Positions 16,526 to 24,834 of a stretch of 64,000 bases of DNA are shown here, one piece after another. The notes beneath the pieces are model-generated. The model had not been told where the DNA came from. It saw only the letters and a program-made list of their open reading frames with translations, and searched no databases. Position 1 is the first letter of the stretch. Each line of letters begins with the position of its first letter. The position numbers were made by a program, and so were the translations under genes. The DNA is from UBA12545 sp051024685 (GTDB lineage Bacteria > Bacillota > DSM-521 > Neomoorellales > Neomoorellaceae), in assembly GCA_051024685.1 (NCBI GenBank), contig JAZHPA010000001.1, forward strand, positions 1 through 64,000. Direction: 5' to 3'.

Positions 16526-17179
16526 TTAGGATGCAGCTTCCTGGCGCGCCCTTCTTACAGCCTCTACAAACTTCCTGGCCGTCTCCGTTACCAGTACATA
16601 GTTCCCAGTTTTGGCTCCTTTGGTCAGCTCTCCTCCCACACCTACCGCCTCGCAACCGGCTTTAATCCATTCCGCTACATTTTCCAGGCTAACTCCACCC
16701 GTAGGAATAAGGGGTGCTTGCGGCAGAGGGCCTTTAATAGCTTTAATTACTTCCGGTCCAAAAACGCTCCCAGGGAAGAATTTAACAAAATCCCCACCTG
16801 CTTCCATAACCTCCACCACTTCGCGTATGGACATGGCTCCCGGCATGCTCACCTTCTGGTAGCGGTTGCACATCTTAACCATATCCACATTTAGACTGGG
16901 GCTCACTAAAAATTCCGCTCCGGCCAGTATGGCCAGCCGGGCCGTCTCCGCATCCAGCACGGTGCCCGCCCCAATGAGGATTTCCCCCTTCCGGTAAGTG
17001 GCGGCCAGCTCGCGTATGACCTCCACCGCCCCCGGTACCGTCATGGTGATTTCAATGGCCTCCACCCCTCCAGCCTTGACCGCTTCCGCAATTTGCAACG
17101 CCTGTTCAGGGGTCTCCGCCCGCACGACCGCCACAATACCACACTGAATAATGCGCTGCATGGTTTCTAGCTTTTTCAT
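16526..17179 (-). CDS. eda: KDPG/KHG aldolase (Eda family), module A
   Basis: A class-I aldolase that splits 2-keto-3-deoxy-6-phosphogluconate to pyruvate and glyceraldehyde-3-phosphate, and/or 4-hydroxy-2-oxoglutarate to pyruvate and glyoxylate. The 217-residue (beta/alpha)8 protein has the catalytic Glu in VEAIEITMTVPGA, the Schiff-base Lys in GGDFVKFFPGS and the phosphate-binding LIPTGGV segment. It is the last gene of the leftward cluster and follows a PfkB-type sugar kinase, which could supply its phosphorylated substrate. A paralogue lies at 48864-49520. Confidence 0.92.
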   Translation of the reverse strand: MKKLETMQRIIQCGIVAVVRAETPEQALQIAEAVKAGGVEAIEITMTVPGAVEVIRELAATYRKGEILIGAGTVLDAETARLAILAGAEFLVSPSLNVDMVKMCNRYQKVSMPGAMSIREVVEVMEAGGDFVKFFPGSVFGPEVIKAIKGPLPQAPLIPTGGVSLENVAEWIKAGCEAVGVGGELTKGAKTGNYVLVTETARKFVEAVRRARQEAAS

Positions 17180-17242
17180 AGGCTTAATTCTCCTTAGTTC
17201 ATAAATATTTAATTAAGCGATGGTTGGCCAAATCCCTTAAGG

Positions 17243-18253
17243 TTAACGCTGTACTCGCCCGGCTCCCTTGTTATTCATGTAACTCAATACTTCTTCGCGA
17301 GTTACATGGTTGAAATCACCAGGTATCGTGTGCTTAAGACAACATGCTGACAAGGCAAACTCTAGTACCTCCTGGGGTCCTACGTTCTCCATTAGCCCGT
17401 AAATCACACCTGAAGCAAAGGCATCACCCCCACCTATGCCCTCTAGAATATGAATTTCGTACTGACGCGACTGATAGAACCGAACACCATCGTACATTAA
17501 TGCCCACAACCTGCTAACCGTAGTTGTCACGTTTTCCCTGAAGGTAATCACTACCCTTTGCAATCCAAAACGCCTGTAAATCTCTTCTGCAATCTTCCTG
17601 TTAAACTCCTCGCTATCTGCTTGCGGAGATCCAACATCTATCTGGAAGACCTGTCTGAGGTGTTCTTCATTGCCGATAATCACATCCACGTAGGGCATTA
17701 TTCGCCCCATAATTTCATTGGCTTCTTCCAAACTCCATAACTTCTGGCGATAGTTCAGATCACAACTAACGGTAAGCCCCTTCTCTTTAGCTTTCCGCGC
17801 TGCTTCGAGGGTCACCTCAGCTACGTTTTTCCCCAAGGCAGGTGTTATACCCGTGAAATGGAACCACTGGGAATTGCTAAATATTTGATCCCAATCAAAT
17901 TCACCAGGATAGACGGTAGTAATACTGGAATGCTTTCGATCATAGATAACGTTGGACGGCCGCTGAGCAAACCCCACTTCCAAGAAATAAATACCTAAAC
18001 GCTCACCATCACGCAAAACATAACTGGTGTCTACACCGAAACGGCGTAAGTAGTTAATTGCTGCTTGCCCCAGAGGATTCGCAGGAACCTTAGATACAAA
18101 AACAGCTTGCACACCATAATTCGCTAGGGAACAGGCTACATTGGCTTCTGCGCCCCCGTAGGTTACGTTAAAGGAATCTGTTTGGACGAACCTCTGGTAA
18201 TTTGGTGTTGATAGGCGCAGCATAATCTCACCAAAAGTAATTACTCGAGCCAA
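17243..18253 (-). CDS. kdgK: PfkB-family sugar kinase, probably 2-keto-3-deoxygluconate kinase
   Basis: An ATP-dependent ribokinase-family kinase of 336 residues. It starts MARVITFGEIMLRLSTPNYQ with the GGAEANVACSLA substrate motif; the catalytic anion-hole/Asp motif is EGIGGGDAFASGVIYGL near residue 280. The neighbouring KDPG aldolase makes KDG the obvious substrate. The TTG start lies inside the end of the aminotransferase gene (13-bp overlap), so the two are coupled. Specificity is inferred from context. Confidence 0.85.
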   Translation of the reverse strand: MARVITFGEIMLRLSTPNYQRFVQTDSFNVTYGGAEANVACSLANYGVQAVFVSKVPANPLGQAAINYLRRFGVDTSYVLRDGERLGIYFLEVGFAQRPSNVIYDRKHSSITTVYPGEFDWDQIFSNSQWFHFTGITPALGKNVAEVTLEAARKAKEKGLTVSCDLNYRQKLWSLEEANEIMGRIMPYVDVIIGNEEHLRQVFQIDVGSPQADSEEFNRKIAEEIYRRFGLQRVVITFRENVTTTVSRLWALMYDGVRFYQSRQYEIHILEGIGGGDAFASGVIYGLMENVGPQEVLEFALSACCLKHTIPGDFNHVTREEVLSYMNNKGAGRVQR

Positions 18254-19407
18254 CCCTGTTCCCCCTCTCCGGCTCTCACCATTTCGCCCAGGCGGTTTAG
18301 GCCTTCCCGCACCGCCTCCTCTGGTGAAGCAAGCGAAATCCTTATGAAGCTCTTGCCCGAAGGGCCAAAGGTATCTCCCGGAGCTACAGCCACTTTGCGT
18401 TCGAGCAAGAGTTTCCTGGCAAAGGCAGCAGAGTCTGAAGACTTAACCTCAATCCACATATAAAACGCGCCCTGCGGCCTACAATAACTGAGGCCTAGTT
18501 TATCTAGCACTTCGCAAGCTGCTAAGAGGTTCCTGTGGTACGTGGCGAGCATTGTCTCAACGCATTCCTGGGAACCGTCTATTGCTGCTTCCGCTGCTTT
18601 CTGAGAAACAGAAGAGGTACAGGAAACATATGCTTCCTGTAGCTTAGCAATATGTTGGGCCACACTTTCATTAGCCACTGCGTACCCAACTCTCCATCCT
18701 GTCATAGCATACGTCTTGGAAAAACTAAAGGCGGCTATCACTCTTCCGTCTGTATCAAAGGATAAAGCGCTGGCATGTCTCCCCTCAAAAATAATCTTTT
18801 CATAAACTTCATCCGAGATTATAAACAGATCTCTTTTCTTGGCAAAATTTACTAAGTCCTTCATAAGGTCTGCCGGGAAAACAACGCCCAACGGGTTAGA
18901 AGGAGAATTTATAATGAGTACTTTTGTCCTGCGTGTTAACAACTTCTCCAAGTCACTGATGTCGGGTAGGAAGCCTTTTTCCTTGTATAGCTTGTAACGT
19001 TTGGGCACTGCACCCGCACACGCCACTATCATTTCATAATTAGGCCAACCTGGGTCGGGTAGCAAGACTTCATCCCCCAGATCGGTCAGCACGCGTACCG
19101 AACTAGAAATGGCTCCTACTCCACCGACGGTGACCACAATATTCTCCGGTTTAAGGCTAAGGGCATAGTCAGCATTTAGGCGGTTGGCTATTTTTTCTCT
19201 CAAGGATTGATTACCGGCATTGGCCGTATATTTGGTAAATCCAGCTCTTGCCGCTTCGTGAGCTGCTTCGATGATGTGAGGTGGGGTGCTGAAGAGCGGC
19301 TCGCCTATTTCCAAATGCAGCACCCCGTCCATACCTAAAGACATCTCCACTATTTCCCTTATGCCAGACCTTCTAAGCCCCGTAGCTAACTTTGATAATT
19401 CCGGCAC
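18241..19407 (-). CDS. Class-I aminotransferase (PLP)
   Basis: A 388-residue fold-type I aminotransferase. It contains NSPSNPLGVVFP, the IISDEVYEKIIFEG segment and the PLP-lysine motif AFSFSKTYAMTGWRVGYA, with a C-terminal FIRISLASPEE arginine site for substrate carboxylate. Relatives act on aspartate, alanine or aromatic amino acids; specificity is not readable. The GTG start has GGAGGTG about 11 bases upstream. It sits between a DapA-type lyase and a sugar-acid kinase, so it may deaminate a pathway intermediate. Confidence 0.88.
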   Translation of the reverse strand: MPELSKLATGLRRSGIREIVEMSLGMDGVLHLEIGEPLFSTPPHIIEAAHEAARAGFTKYTANAGNQSLREKIANRLNADYALSLKPENIVVTVGGVGAISSSVRVLTDLGDEVLLPDPGWPNYEMIVACAGAVPKRYKLYKEKGFLPDISDLEKLLTRRTKVLIINSPSNPLGVVFPADLMKDLVNFAKKRDLFIISDEVYEKIIFEGRHASALSFDTDGRVIAAFSFSKTYAMTGWRVGYAVANESVAQHIAKLQEAYVSCTSSVSQKAAEAAIDGSQECVETMLATYHRNLLAACEVLDKLGLSYCRPQGAFYMWIEVKSSDSAAFARKLLLERKVAVAPGDTFGPSGKSFIRISLASPEEAVREGLNRLGEMVRAGEGEQGWLE

Positions 19408-19427
19408 GGTCTCAATTACACCTCCGT

Positions 19428-20357
19428 TTAGCTAGACGCAAAATCAAAAACCCTTAGATCCAAACTTTGCAGTAACCTTCTTAATTGCGCGCGGGTCTGA
19501 TCATCATAAGAAGCAGGTCCGGGGTGTCTTACGGCAGGCGAAGCAATAATTCCTGCCATCCATAAGACTTCTTTGGTTATGTTTCGTGGAGCCAAATGAA
19601 TCTCAAATACGATAAAGGGCAACACCTTATAAAATAAAGATCTCGCTTGATCGTATTCCCCTTGCCGGTAAAGGCTATAGATAGTGCCCAGTTCAAGAAG
19701 GGCTGCAGACGACATGGTCCCGCACGCACCCCGTTCCAATTCCTCCAAAAAGGTTATACCGCCCATACCGCCAAAGATGCTTACATCAGCTCCCACTGAT
19801 TCCTTGATCATGCTTATCTTATATGGCGATTGGGGACTCTCCAGCTTTATATACTCCAGGTTGGGCGTTTCACGAACCATCTTAGAGAGATATTCCGGCC
19901 CAAGCTGCACTCCACTCAGCACTGGATCGTCCTGCAAGATCAGCGGTATTTCTATACTTTCGCCCAGCTGACGGTAAAACTCATAAATACCCTTCAGGTC
20001 TGCGGGCCTTGTACCAAAAAACGGCGGCATAGCCATTACAGCTGTCGCACCTTCCTGCTGCGCCCTTTTGGCTTTCTCAACTGCTATTTTGGTGCTGTAA
20101 TGGTTGACCGTCACCACAACCGGGATCCGACCATTAACCGTTTCTAAAACCCGAGAGGTGAGGCTGTCCTTTTCATAATCAGACAGCGCAAATCCCTCAC
20201 TGGCATTAGCCAGTATGGTAATACCATCAACCTTCCCCCACAAGAGGAATTCAATTAACCTCTCAATACTTTGGTAATCTACATCACCATATTTGTCGAA
20301 GGGGGTAGGGAATATGGGAAAGTTGCCTTCTAGTTTCTGCTTTGTTTTGCACTCCAT
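19428..20357 (-). CDS. DapA/N-acetylneuraminate lyase-family aldolase
   Basis: A (beta/alpha)8 class-I aldolase of about 309 residues. The Schiff-base lysine is in LEYIKLESPQSPYK (near residue 165). The usual GTTGE motif is replaced by ILANASEGFAL, so it is probably not dihydrodipicolinate synthase but a catabolic member (KDG aldolase, hydroxy-oxoglutarate aldolase or similar). I chose ATG 20357, preceded by AAAGGAAGG; a GTG at 20366 is also in frame. Clustering with a KDPG aldolase and a PfkB kinase suggests a sugar-acid or 2-oxoacid route. Confidence 0.85.
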   Translation of the reverse strand: MECKTKQKLEGNFPIFPTPFDKYGDVDYQSIERLIEFLLWGKVDGITILANASEGFALSDYEKDSLTSRVLETVNGRIPVVVTVNHYSTKIAVEKAKRAQQEGATAVMAMPPFFGTRPADLKGIYEFYRQLGESIEIPLILQDDPVLSGVQLGPEYLSKMVRETPNLEYIKLESPQSPYKISMIKESVGADVSIFGGMGGITFLEELERGACGTMSSAALLELGTIYSLYRQGEYDQARSLFYKVLPFIVFEIHLAPRNITKEVLWMAGIIASPAVRHPGPASYDDQTRAQLRRLLQSLDLRVFDFASS

Positions 20358-20372
20358 TTGGTACACCTTCCT

Positions 20373-20639
20373 TTATCCTCCGGCCATAGCCTGCACAACT
20401 GACACTACATCCCCCTCTTTTAAGAAACACTGCGCCCTCTCTTCAGCCCCTACCCTCCGTCCATTAACCGCTATTAACACTGAGGGTGCTAAGATGTCTT
20501 TCCCGTAATGCTGGCAGAGGTCATCTATGAGATCCTGCAAGGTAGCATTGTCAGGCAAGGTGTACTGCTTAGGTATTACCCGCATTATGCCGCTCAAGCC
20601 ACCACCAATCCTCAGGGTAACGCTAATCACGCTCTGCAA
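20373..20639 (-). CDS. MoaD/ThiS-family sulfur carrier, module A
   Basis: A small beta-grasp protein of about 88 residues with the obligatory C-terminal di-glycine (VVQAMAGG), the residue that is thiocarboxylated in MoaD/ThiS carriers. Internal motifs NGRRVGAEE and LKEGDVVSVV are typical. It overlaps the 3' end of the AOR gene by 17 bp, so it is probably a dedicated carrier for the tungsten-pyranopterin cofactor of that AOR. AAGGGGGTG precedes the TTG at 20639; a GTG at 20630 is an alternative start. Confidence 0.85.
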   Translation of the reverse strand: MQSVISVTLRIGGGLSGIMRVIPKQYTLPDNATLQDLIDDLCQHYGKDILAPSVLIAVNGRRVGAEERAQCFLKEGDVVSVVQAMAGG

Positions 20640-22560
20640 GCACCCCCTTGCTGCCTATCCTCCCCATCTTCTCTAGCTCTTCTGCGACCTCCCCTAAAGA
20701 GAGGCTCTCCAGGGTTTCTCGCGTCGGCCAGCTGGTCTTTACGTCCCAGCCATGCAGGGTGTAGTATTCATCCAACATGCGATCCAGCTCTTCCTGAGGT
20801 GTTACAGCAACGCCCGGCCCATCGGGGCTGGGTTCGTGCATAATCCGCCACGGTAACGTGTCGTCTTTTCTCGTAGCCCCCAGTCTTACATTGAAACACT
20901 TCTCCAGGGTAACTATTCTGCGACCTGTTAGCATAATTTCATCTTCTGTCACATCGAAACCGGTAGCGGCCGAGAATAAGTCAGCCATCAATTTGGGGGT
21001 AATACCATATAAGGCTGTGCTGGAAAACGCGCAGAAACCTAGCGCATCAGTTACAGCATAACAATCTTCATGCCAGCGCACTATTTCTGCACGTTTCTCA
21101 GTAAGATAGGGGACGGCAAATTTCTCATCGCCAGTAATCTTTCTAATGACTTCCCTCGCTTCGGGGCTCATCCCGAATTCGGCAAAGGTTTCAGTCATAA
21201 GGTGGTCGGCACCGCGCGGGTTTACCGCAAAGGCCAGAGCATAAGATTTAGCGTTACGCGTATCAACCCGGGAGTGCTCTAGGCCCTTGGCTTGCACCGC
21301 CCACTTATAGGAATCGCCGCCTATGCGTTCGGCCGCCCGCTTGACGCCTTCAGCCAAGATATCGCCAAACCCTTCCCGGCCAGCGATCTTCTTTACCATC
21401 TCTACAACTGCAGCTCCATTGCCCCACCTGAGCTCCATACCATCCAGGTCTTCCCTGGTTATGACGCCCTTTTCGTAGCACTCCATGGCCCATTGGATTA
21501 CGGCACCGGTGGAAATGGTATCTAACCCAAAGATATTACAGAGTTCATTGGCTTTAATGACGGCTTCGGTGTCCAATACGCCGCAGCCTGCTCCCAGCGC
21601 GCCCAAGGTTTCGTACTCAGGCCCACCGGCATAGGCGCCTGCAAAGGGCCCACGCTCCACCGTGGTGAAGCGGTGACAATGGATAACGCAGCTAAAACAT
21701 CCAAGGCGTCTCTTCAGGTAGCCTTCTTCAGTGAGACATTGACCAGTCAACGGGTAAACGTCATCCACACAACTCCGCTGGAAATTGTAAGAAGGAAATA
21801 CCCTAAGTTCATTCACGCCATTCAAGCTACCCGCTGTACCATACAGCCGCATGCCTTCTGCTCCTGAATCACTCAACAAGCTTTGTCTAGCTAGTACGAC
21901 TAGCTCGTGGAACCTTGACGGTTTAGCTGCAGCGATCATGCCCTGCCCACGCACGGCTATGGCCTTCAGGTTCTTGGAACCCATCACAGCCCCAACGCCG
22001 CCACGGGCAGCGGCATTGTATACGGAAAACATGACCGCAGCAAATCTAACCAACCTTTCTCCTGCCTGGCCTATGACTGCAGTTTGTATATCTTCATCTC
22101 CTACTTCTTGCTTTATTGCTGCGTCTGTTTCTCTAACATCTAGCCCCCATAATTTGCTCGCATCGCGTATTTCCACATTATCATCGTCAATCCAAATATA
22201 TACCGGAGCATCCGCCCGCCCATGTATAACGAGATTGCCAATGCCGGCGTACTTTAACTCCGCTCCCCATTGTCCGCCGCCATTCACTTTTAGATACCAT
22301 CCGGTCGCCGGGCTTAATGTGGTGACGCTCGTACGGCCGGAAGAAGGTGCAGCGGTTCCAGTGAGCAGACCCGGTCCGAAAATAAGAACATTATCGGCTC
22401 CTAGGGGATCCGTTCCCGGTCTCACCAATTTCCACAGCAAATAGGCATTAATCCCCCTGCTGCCAATGTACTTCAAAACAAGATCCTTAGTGATAGGCTC
22501 CCGCCACCAAGTTTTGCGGCTCAAGTCCACATGCAGTATATCACCCGCAAGGTTTCGCAT
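20623..22560 (-). CDS. aor: Aldehyde:ferredoxin oxidoreductase (W enzyme), module A
   Basis: Catalytic tungstopterin/[4Fe-4S] subunit oxidising aldehydes to acids. The 645-residue protein has the N-terminal AFOR domain with SSGRTSVTTLSPATGWYLKV and GGVGAVMGSKNLKAIAV, the Fe-S cysteines in LGCFSCVIHCHRF plus a distal Cys in DALGFCAFS, and the cofactor segment VNPRGADHLMTETFAEF. It follows a polyferredoxin and is itself followed by a MoaD-like gene. The polyferredoxin-FAD protein-polyferredoxin set upstream resembles AorABC-type enzymes, which pass electrons to NAD. The aldehyde substrate is unknown. Confidence 0.93.
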   Translation of the reverse strand: MRNLAGDILHVDLSRKTWWREPITKDLVLKYIGSRGINAYLLWKLVRPGTDPLGADNVLIFGPGLLTGTAAPSSGRTSVTTLSPATGWYLKVNGGGQWGAELKYAGIGNLVIHGRADAPVYIWIDDDNVEIRDASKLWGLDVRETDAAIKQEVGDEDIQTAVIGQAGERLVRFAAVMFSVYNAAARGGVGAVMGSKNLKAIAVRGQGMIAAAKPSRFHELVVLARQSLLSDSGAEGMRLYGTAGSLNGVNELRVFPSYNFQRSCVDDVYPLTGQCLTEEGYLKRRLGCFSCVIHCHRFTTVERGPFAGAYAGGPEYETLGALGAGCGVLDTEAVIKANELCNIFGLDTISTGAVIQWAMECYEKGVITREDLDGMELRWGNGAAVVEMVKKIAGREGFGDILAEGVKRAAERIGGDSYKWAVQAKGLEHSRVDTRNAKSYALAFAVNPRGADHLMTETFAEFGMSPEAREVIRKITGDEKFAVPYLTEKRAEIVRWHEDCYAVTDALGFCAFSSTALYGITPKLMADLFSAATGFDVTEDEIMLTGRRIVTLEKCFNVRLGATRKDDTLPWRIMHEPSPDGPGVAVTPQEELDRMLDEYYTLHGWDVKTSWPTRETLESLSLGEVAEELEKMGRIGSKGVLAERD

Positions 22561-22589
22561 ACTTGCACCTCCAACAAAAGTTTATTCGC

Positions 22590-23057
22590 TTACTCTAGGT
22601 TAAGGGCGGCTACCCGGGCTCGGCGCTTATCCTTGACGGTATGGTAAAGGGGCTCAAACTTGAGGGCTCCTTCTGGACAATATTTCACGCATACGGGGTC
22701 ACCCTCGCACAGGTCACATCTTATGGCAACCCCTTTCACCGGATGGAGGTCCATAGCCCCTAGGGGGCAGGCATTCACACACTCTTTGCACCCCAGGCAT
22801 TGGTCCTCGTTTACTCTGGCGGCGCCGGTTACGGGGTCATGAGATATAGCGCCCACCGGACACACCTGTTCGCATACTGGTTCCTCACAGTAGGCACAAG
22901 TAACTGGTACGTGCAGGCACCTGTCTTCGTAACTTACTACTTTGATGCGCGAAAGGCGCGGGGAATAGACCCCTTCATGGTGGTAGGAACAAAAGAGCTC
23001 ACACTGTCTGCACCCAGCACATAGCTGAGGATTTGCGGTCACGACTTTTTGTTGCAT
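22590..23057 (-). CDS. Polyferredoxin, likely AOR electron-transfer subunit
   Basis: A 155-residue protein with four [4Fe-4S] cluster motifs: CAGCRQCELFC near the start, CAYCEEPVCEQVCPVGA, CLGCKECVNACPLGA, and CDLCEGDPVCVKYCPEGA near the end. It belongs to the HycB/PhsB-like iron-sulfur subunit family. It lies between the FAD oxidoreductase and the AOR, so it probably relays electrons from tungstopterin to FAD. ATG at 23057. Confidence 0.9.
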   Translation of the reverse strand: MQQKVVTANPQLCAGCRQCELFCSYHHEGVYSPRLSRIKVVSYEDRCLHVPVTCAYCEEPVCEQVCPVGAISHDPVTGAARVNEDQCLGCKECVNACPLGAMDLHPVKGVAIRCDLCEGDPVCVKYCPEGALKFEPLYHTVKDKRRARVAALNLE

Positions 23058-23078
23058 TTTGTTCCCCTCCCTTTAAGC

Positions 23079-24254
23079 TTAAATCTGGGCGTTTTTCCTT
23101 ATGGCAGCCTGCAGGCAGCCTGCTTCTAACACATTACCTACAAGAATGGCTCCCACTAATTTCCCCTGACGGTAGACCAGCTTGCGGTAATGGTCCTTGC
23201 CGGCGTTTATGTCAACATCCCAGTCGCCGTGCGCCGGCACTCGCGTAACGCCTAGGGAGATAAATGGTAGCCCCAATATTTCTAACGCATTTCGTGTCAA
23301 GGATCCCCGGTAGCGCCAACGTTGTCCAGCCATATTAAGCCCAGCAACTCGCCCCTGCTCCACCGCATTAGGCCAAATGGCTACATTCCTGTACTCGCCC
23401 CTGGATATCTCATAGGTTTCCGTGACGTCTCCGGCAGCGAACACCCCTTCTATTTCAGTACACATATGCTGGTCAACTCTTAGGCCCCGGGAACCAAGTG
23501 ATACTCCTTTTAGAAACTGCAGGTTGGGGCGCACCCCTTTGCATACGGCCAGCACCTGGCACTCTATGAACCTGTCGTCCGTCAATACTACCCCTTCTAA
23601 ACGTCCCTCGGGCGCCACTATCTCTTTGACATCCGTCCCGATCTCAATTCTTACTCCCTTAGACTTCAGGTGTTGCTCTACTATATAAGCCGCTTCATTG
23701 TCCGCTACTTGCGACATTATATAGGGCGAGCTAACCAGCATTACCGGGAGGTTATTTATCTCTTGCAAAGCACAAGCCAGCTTAACCCCGACTAGACCTC
23801 CTCCCCAAATGGCTATCTTAGCCCCTTCCAGGGCTCTCTGGCGTATATAGGTGGCATCCTCGATGGTGCGAACCCCCGTGATTCCCTCTATACCGCCCGG
23901 CACTGTAGAGGGAATAACTGCACTGGCCCCGGTTGCCACCAAACTCTTTTCGTAATATACCCGTCTACCGTTATCCAGCTCAATCTCCCTATTCTTTACG
24001 TCTATGTTGCATGCCTGCGTACCGAGAAAGAGCTCCACCCCTTGGCGCCGGAAAAAGTCCCTGTCGACCAAGAATAGATCTGACAACTTAACCTGCCCTG
24101 CTATATAATGTGTCAACAGCACCTTGGAATAGGGCAAATGGCTCTCCTTGGAGACTACGGCAATTTTCCTGACAGGGTCCACTTCCCGTATCGCTTTAAT
24201 ACAGGATAAGGCCGCAATGCTATTCCCTACGATTACATACTCATATCTATTCAT
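23079..24254 (-). CDS. FAD-dependent pyridine-nucleotide oxidoreductase, AorC-like
   Basis: About 391 residues, beginning MNRYEYVIVGNSIAALSCIK (FAD-binding GxSxA variant of GxGxxG). A second Rossmann motif, IAIWGGGLVGVKLACALQE, suits NAD(P)H, and FAAGDVTETYE is the FAD-binding C-terminal motif. The ATG at 24254 overlaps the preceding ferredoxin stop (ATGA). A longer open frame to 24398 lies inside that ferredoxin and is rejected. It probably reduces NAD(P) with AOR electrons, or a ferredoxin/quinone acceptor. Confidence 0.88.
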   Translation of the reverse strand: MNRYEYVIVGNSIAALSCIKAIREVDPVRKIAVVSKESHLPYSKVLLTHYIAGQVKLSDLFLVDRDFFRRQGVELFLGTQACNIDVKNREIELDNGRRVYYEKSLVATGASAVIPSTVPGGIEGITGVRTIEDATYIRQRALEGAKIAIWGGGLVGVKLACALQEINNLPVMLVSSPYIMSQVADNEAAYIVEQHLKSKGVRIEIGTDVKEIVAPEGRLEGVVLTDDRFIECQVLAVCKGVRPNLQFLKGVSLGSRGLRVDQHMCTEIEGVFAAGDVTETYEISRGEYRNVAIWPNAVEQGRVAGLNMAGQRWRYRGSLTRNALEILGLPFISLGVTRVPAHGDWDVDINAGKDHYRKLVYRQGKLVGAILVGNVLEAGCLQAAIRKNAQI

Positions 24255-24793
24255 CTTAAATCCGCTCCGCCAAAGGCTATCTTCGGTAGTCTTCTCCTGC
24301 GCCGTCTCAAGGCTGCAATTCCGTTTTCTCTTCTTGTTATCGTCAGCGCACCTGTGGGACAGTACCTCGCGCACATGGGCATCTCTAAGCCTTCGCAACC
24401 GTCACATTTATAAGCCCTAAGCCTACCTTCTTCCGCCGGGGAGCGCAGTACCCTAATAGCACCAAAGGGGCACTCCATCATACAACTACCACATCCTACG
24501 CACCTTACAGCGTCAAGTCTTATTAAGCCCCGGGAGCTATCGACTCTTAAAGCCTGTGCCACACAGGCATTTACGCATCCAGGCCTCTCGCATTGGCGGC
24601 AGATCGATATGGGGTTACCAGCATCTGCTTTATTCACCCACAAAAGGGCCCCATTTCCCCCATGTGCCATTCCACACACTACTGTACATAGCCCACACCC
24701 ATTACACCTTGCGCTATTCACCGTCACCGCTTGCAAGTGGCCCATCTCCCAAACCGAGTTTTTGAAGCAATGGCTGGTAAATACGACTGCCAC
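24251..24793 (-). CDS. Four-cluster polyferredoxin of the AOR cluster
   Basis: About 180 residues with four [4Fe-4S] motifs: CNGCGLCTVVC, CRQCERPGCVNAC, CVGCGSCMMECPFGA and CDGCEGLEMPMCARYCPTGA. I chose GTG 24793 because TGGAGGGG lies four bases upstream; a GTG at 24814 and an ATG at 24745 are poorer. It overlaps the FAD oxidoreductase by 4 bp. A short Arg-rich tail (LRRRRRRLPK) ends it, which is unusual. It is the first gene of the redox block and follows the ABC ATPase. Confidence 0.88.
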   Translation of the reverse strand: MAVVFTSHCFKNSVWEMGHLQAVTVNSARCNGCGLCTVVCGMAHGGNGALLWVNKADAGNPISICRQCERPGCVNACVAQALRVDSSRGLIRLDAVRCVGCGSCMMECPFGAIRVLRSPAEEGRLRAYKCDGCEGLEMPMCARYCPTGALTITRRENGIAALRRRRRRLPKIAFGGADLR

Positions 24794-24834
24794 ATATCCC
24801 CTCCACAGGTACACATTGCATTAATAGCGCGTGA

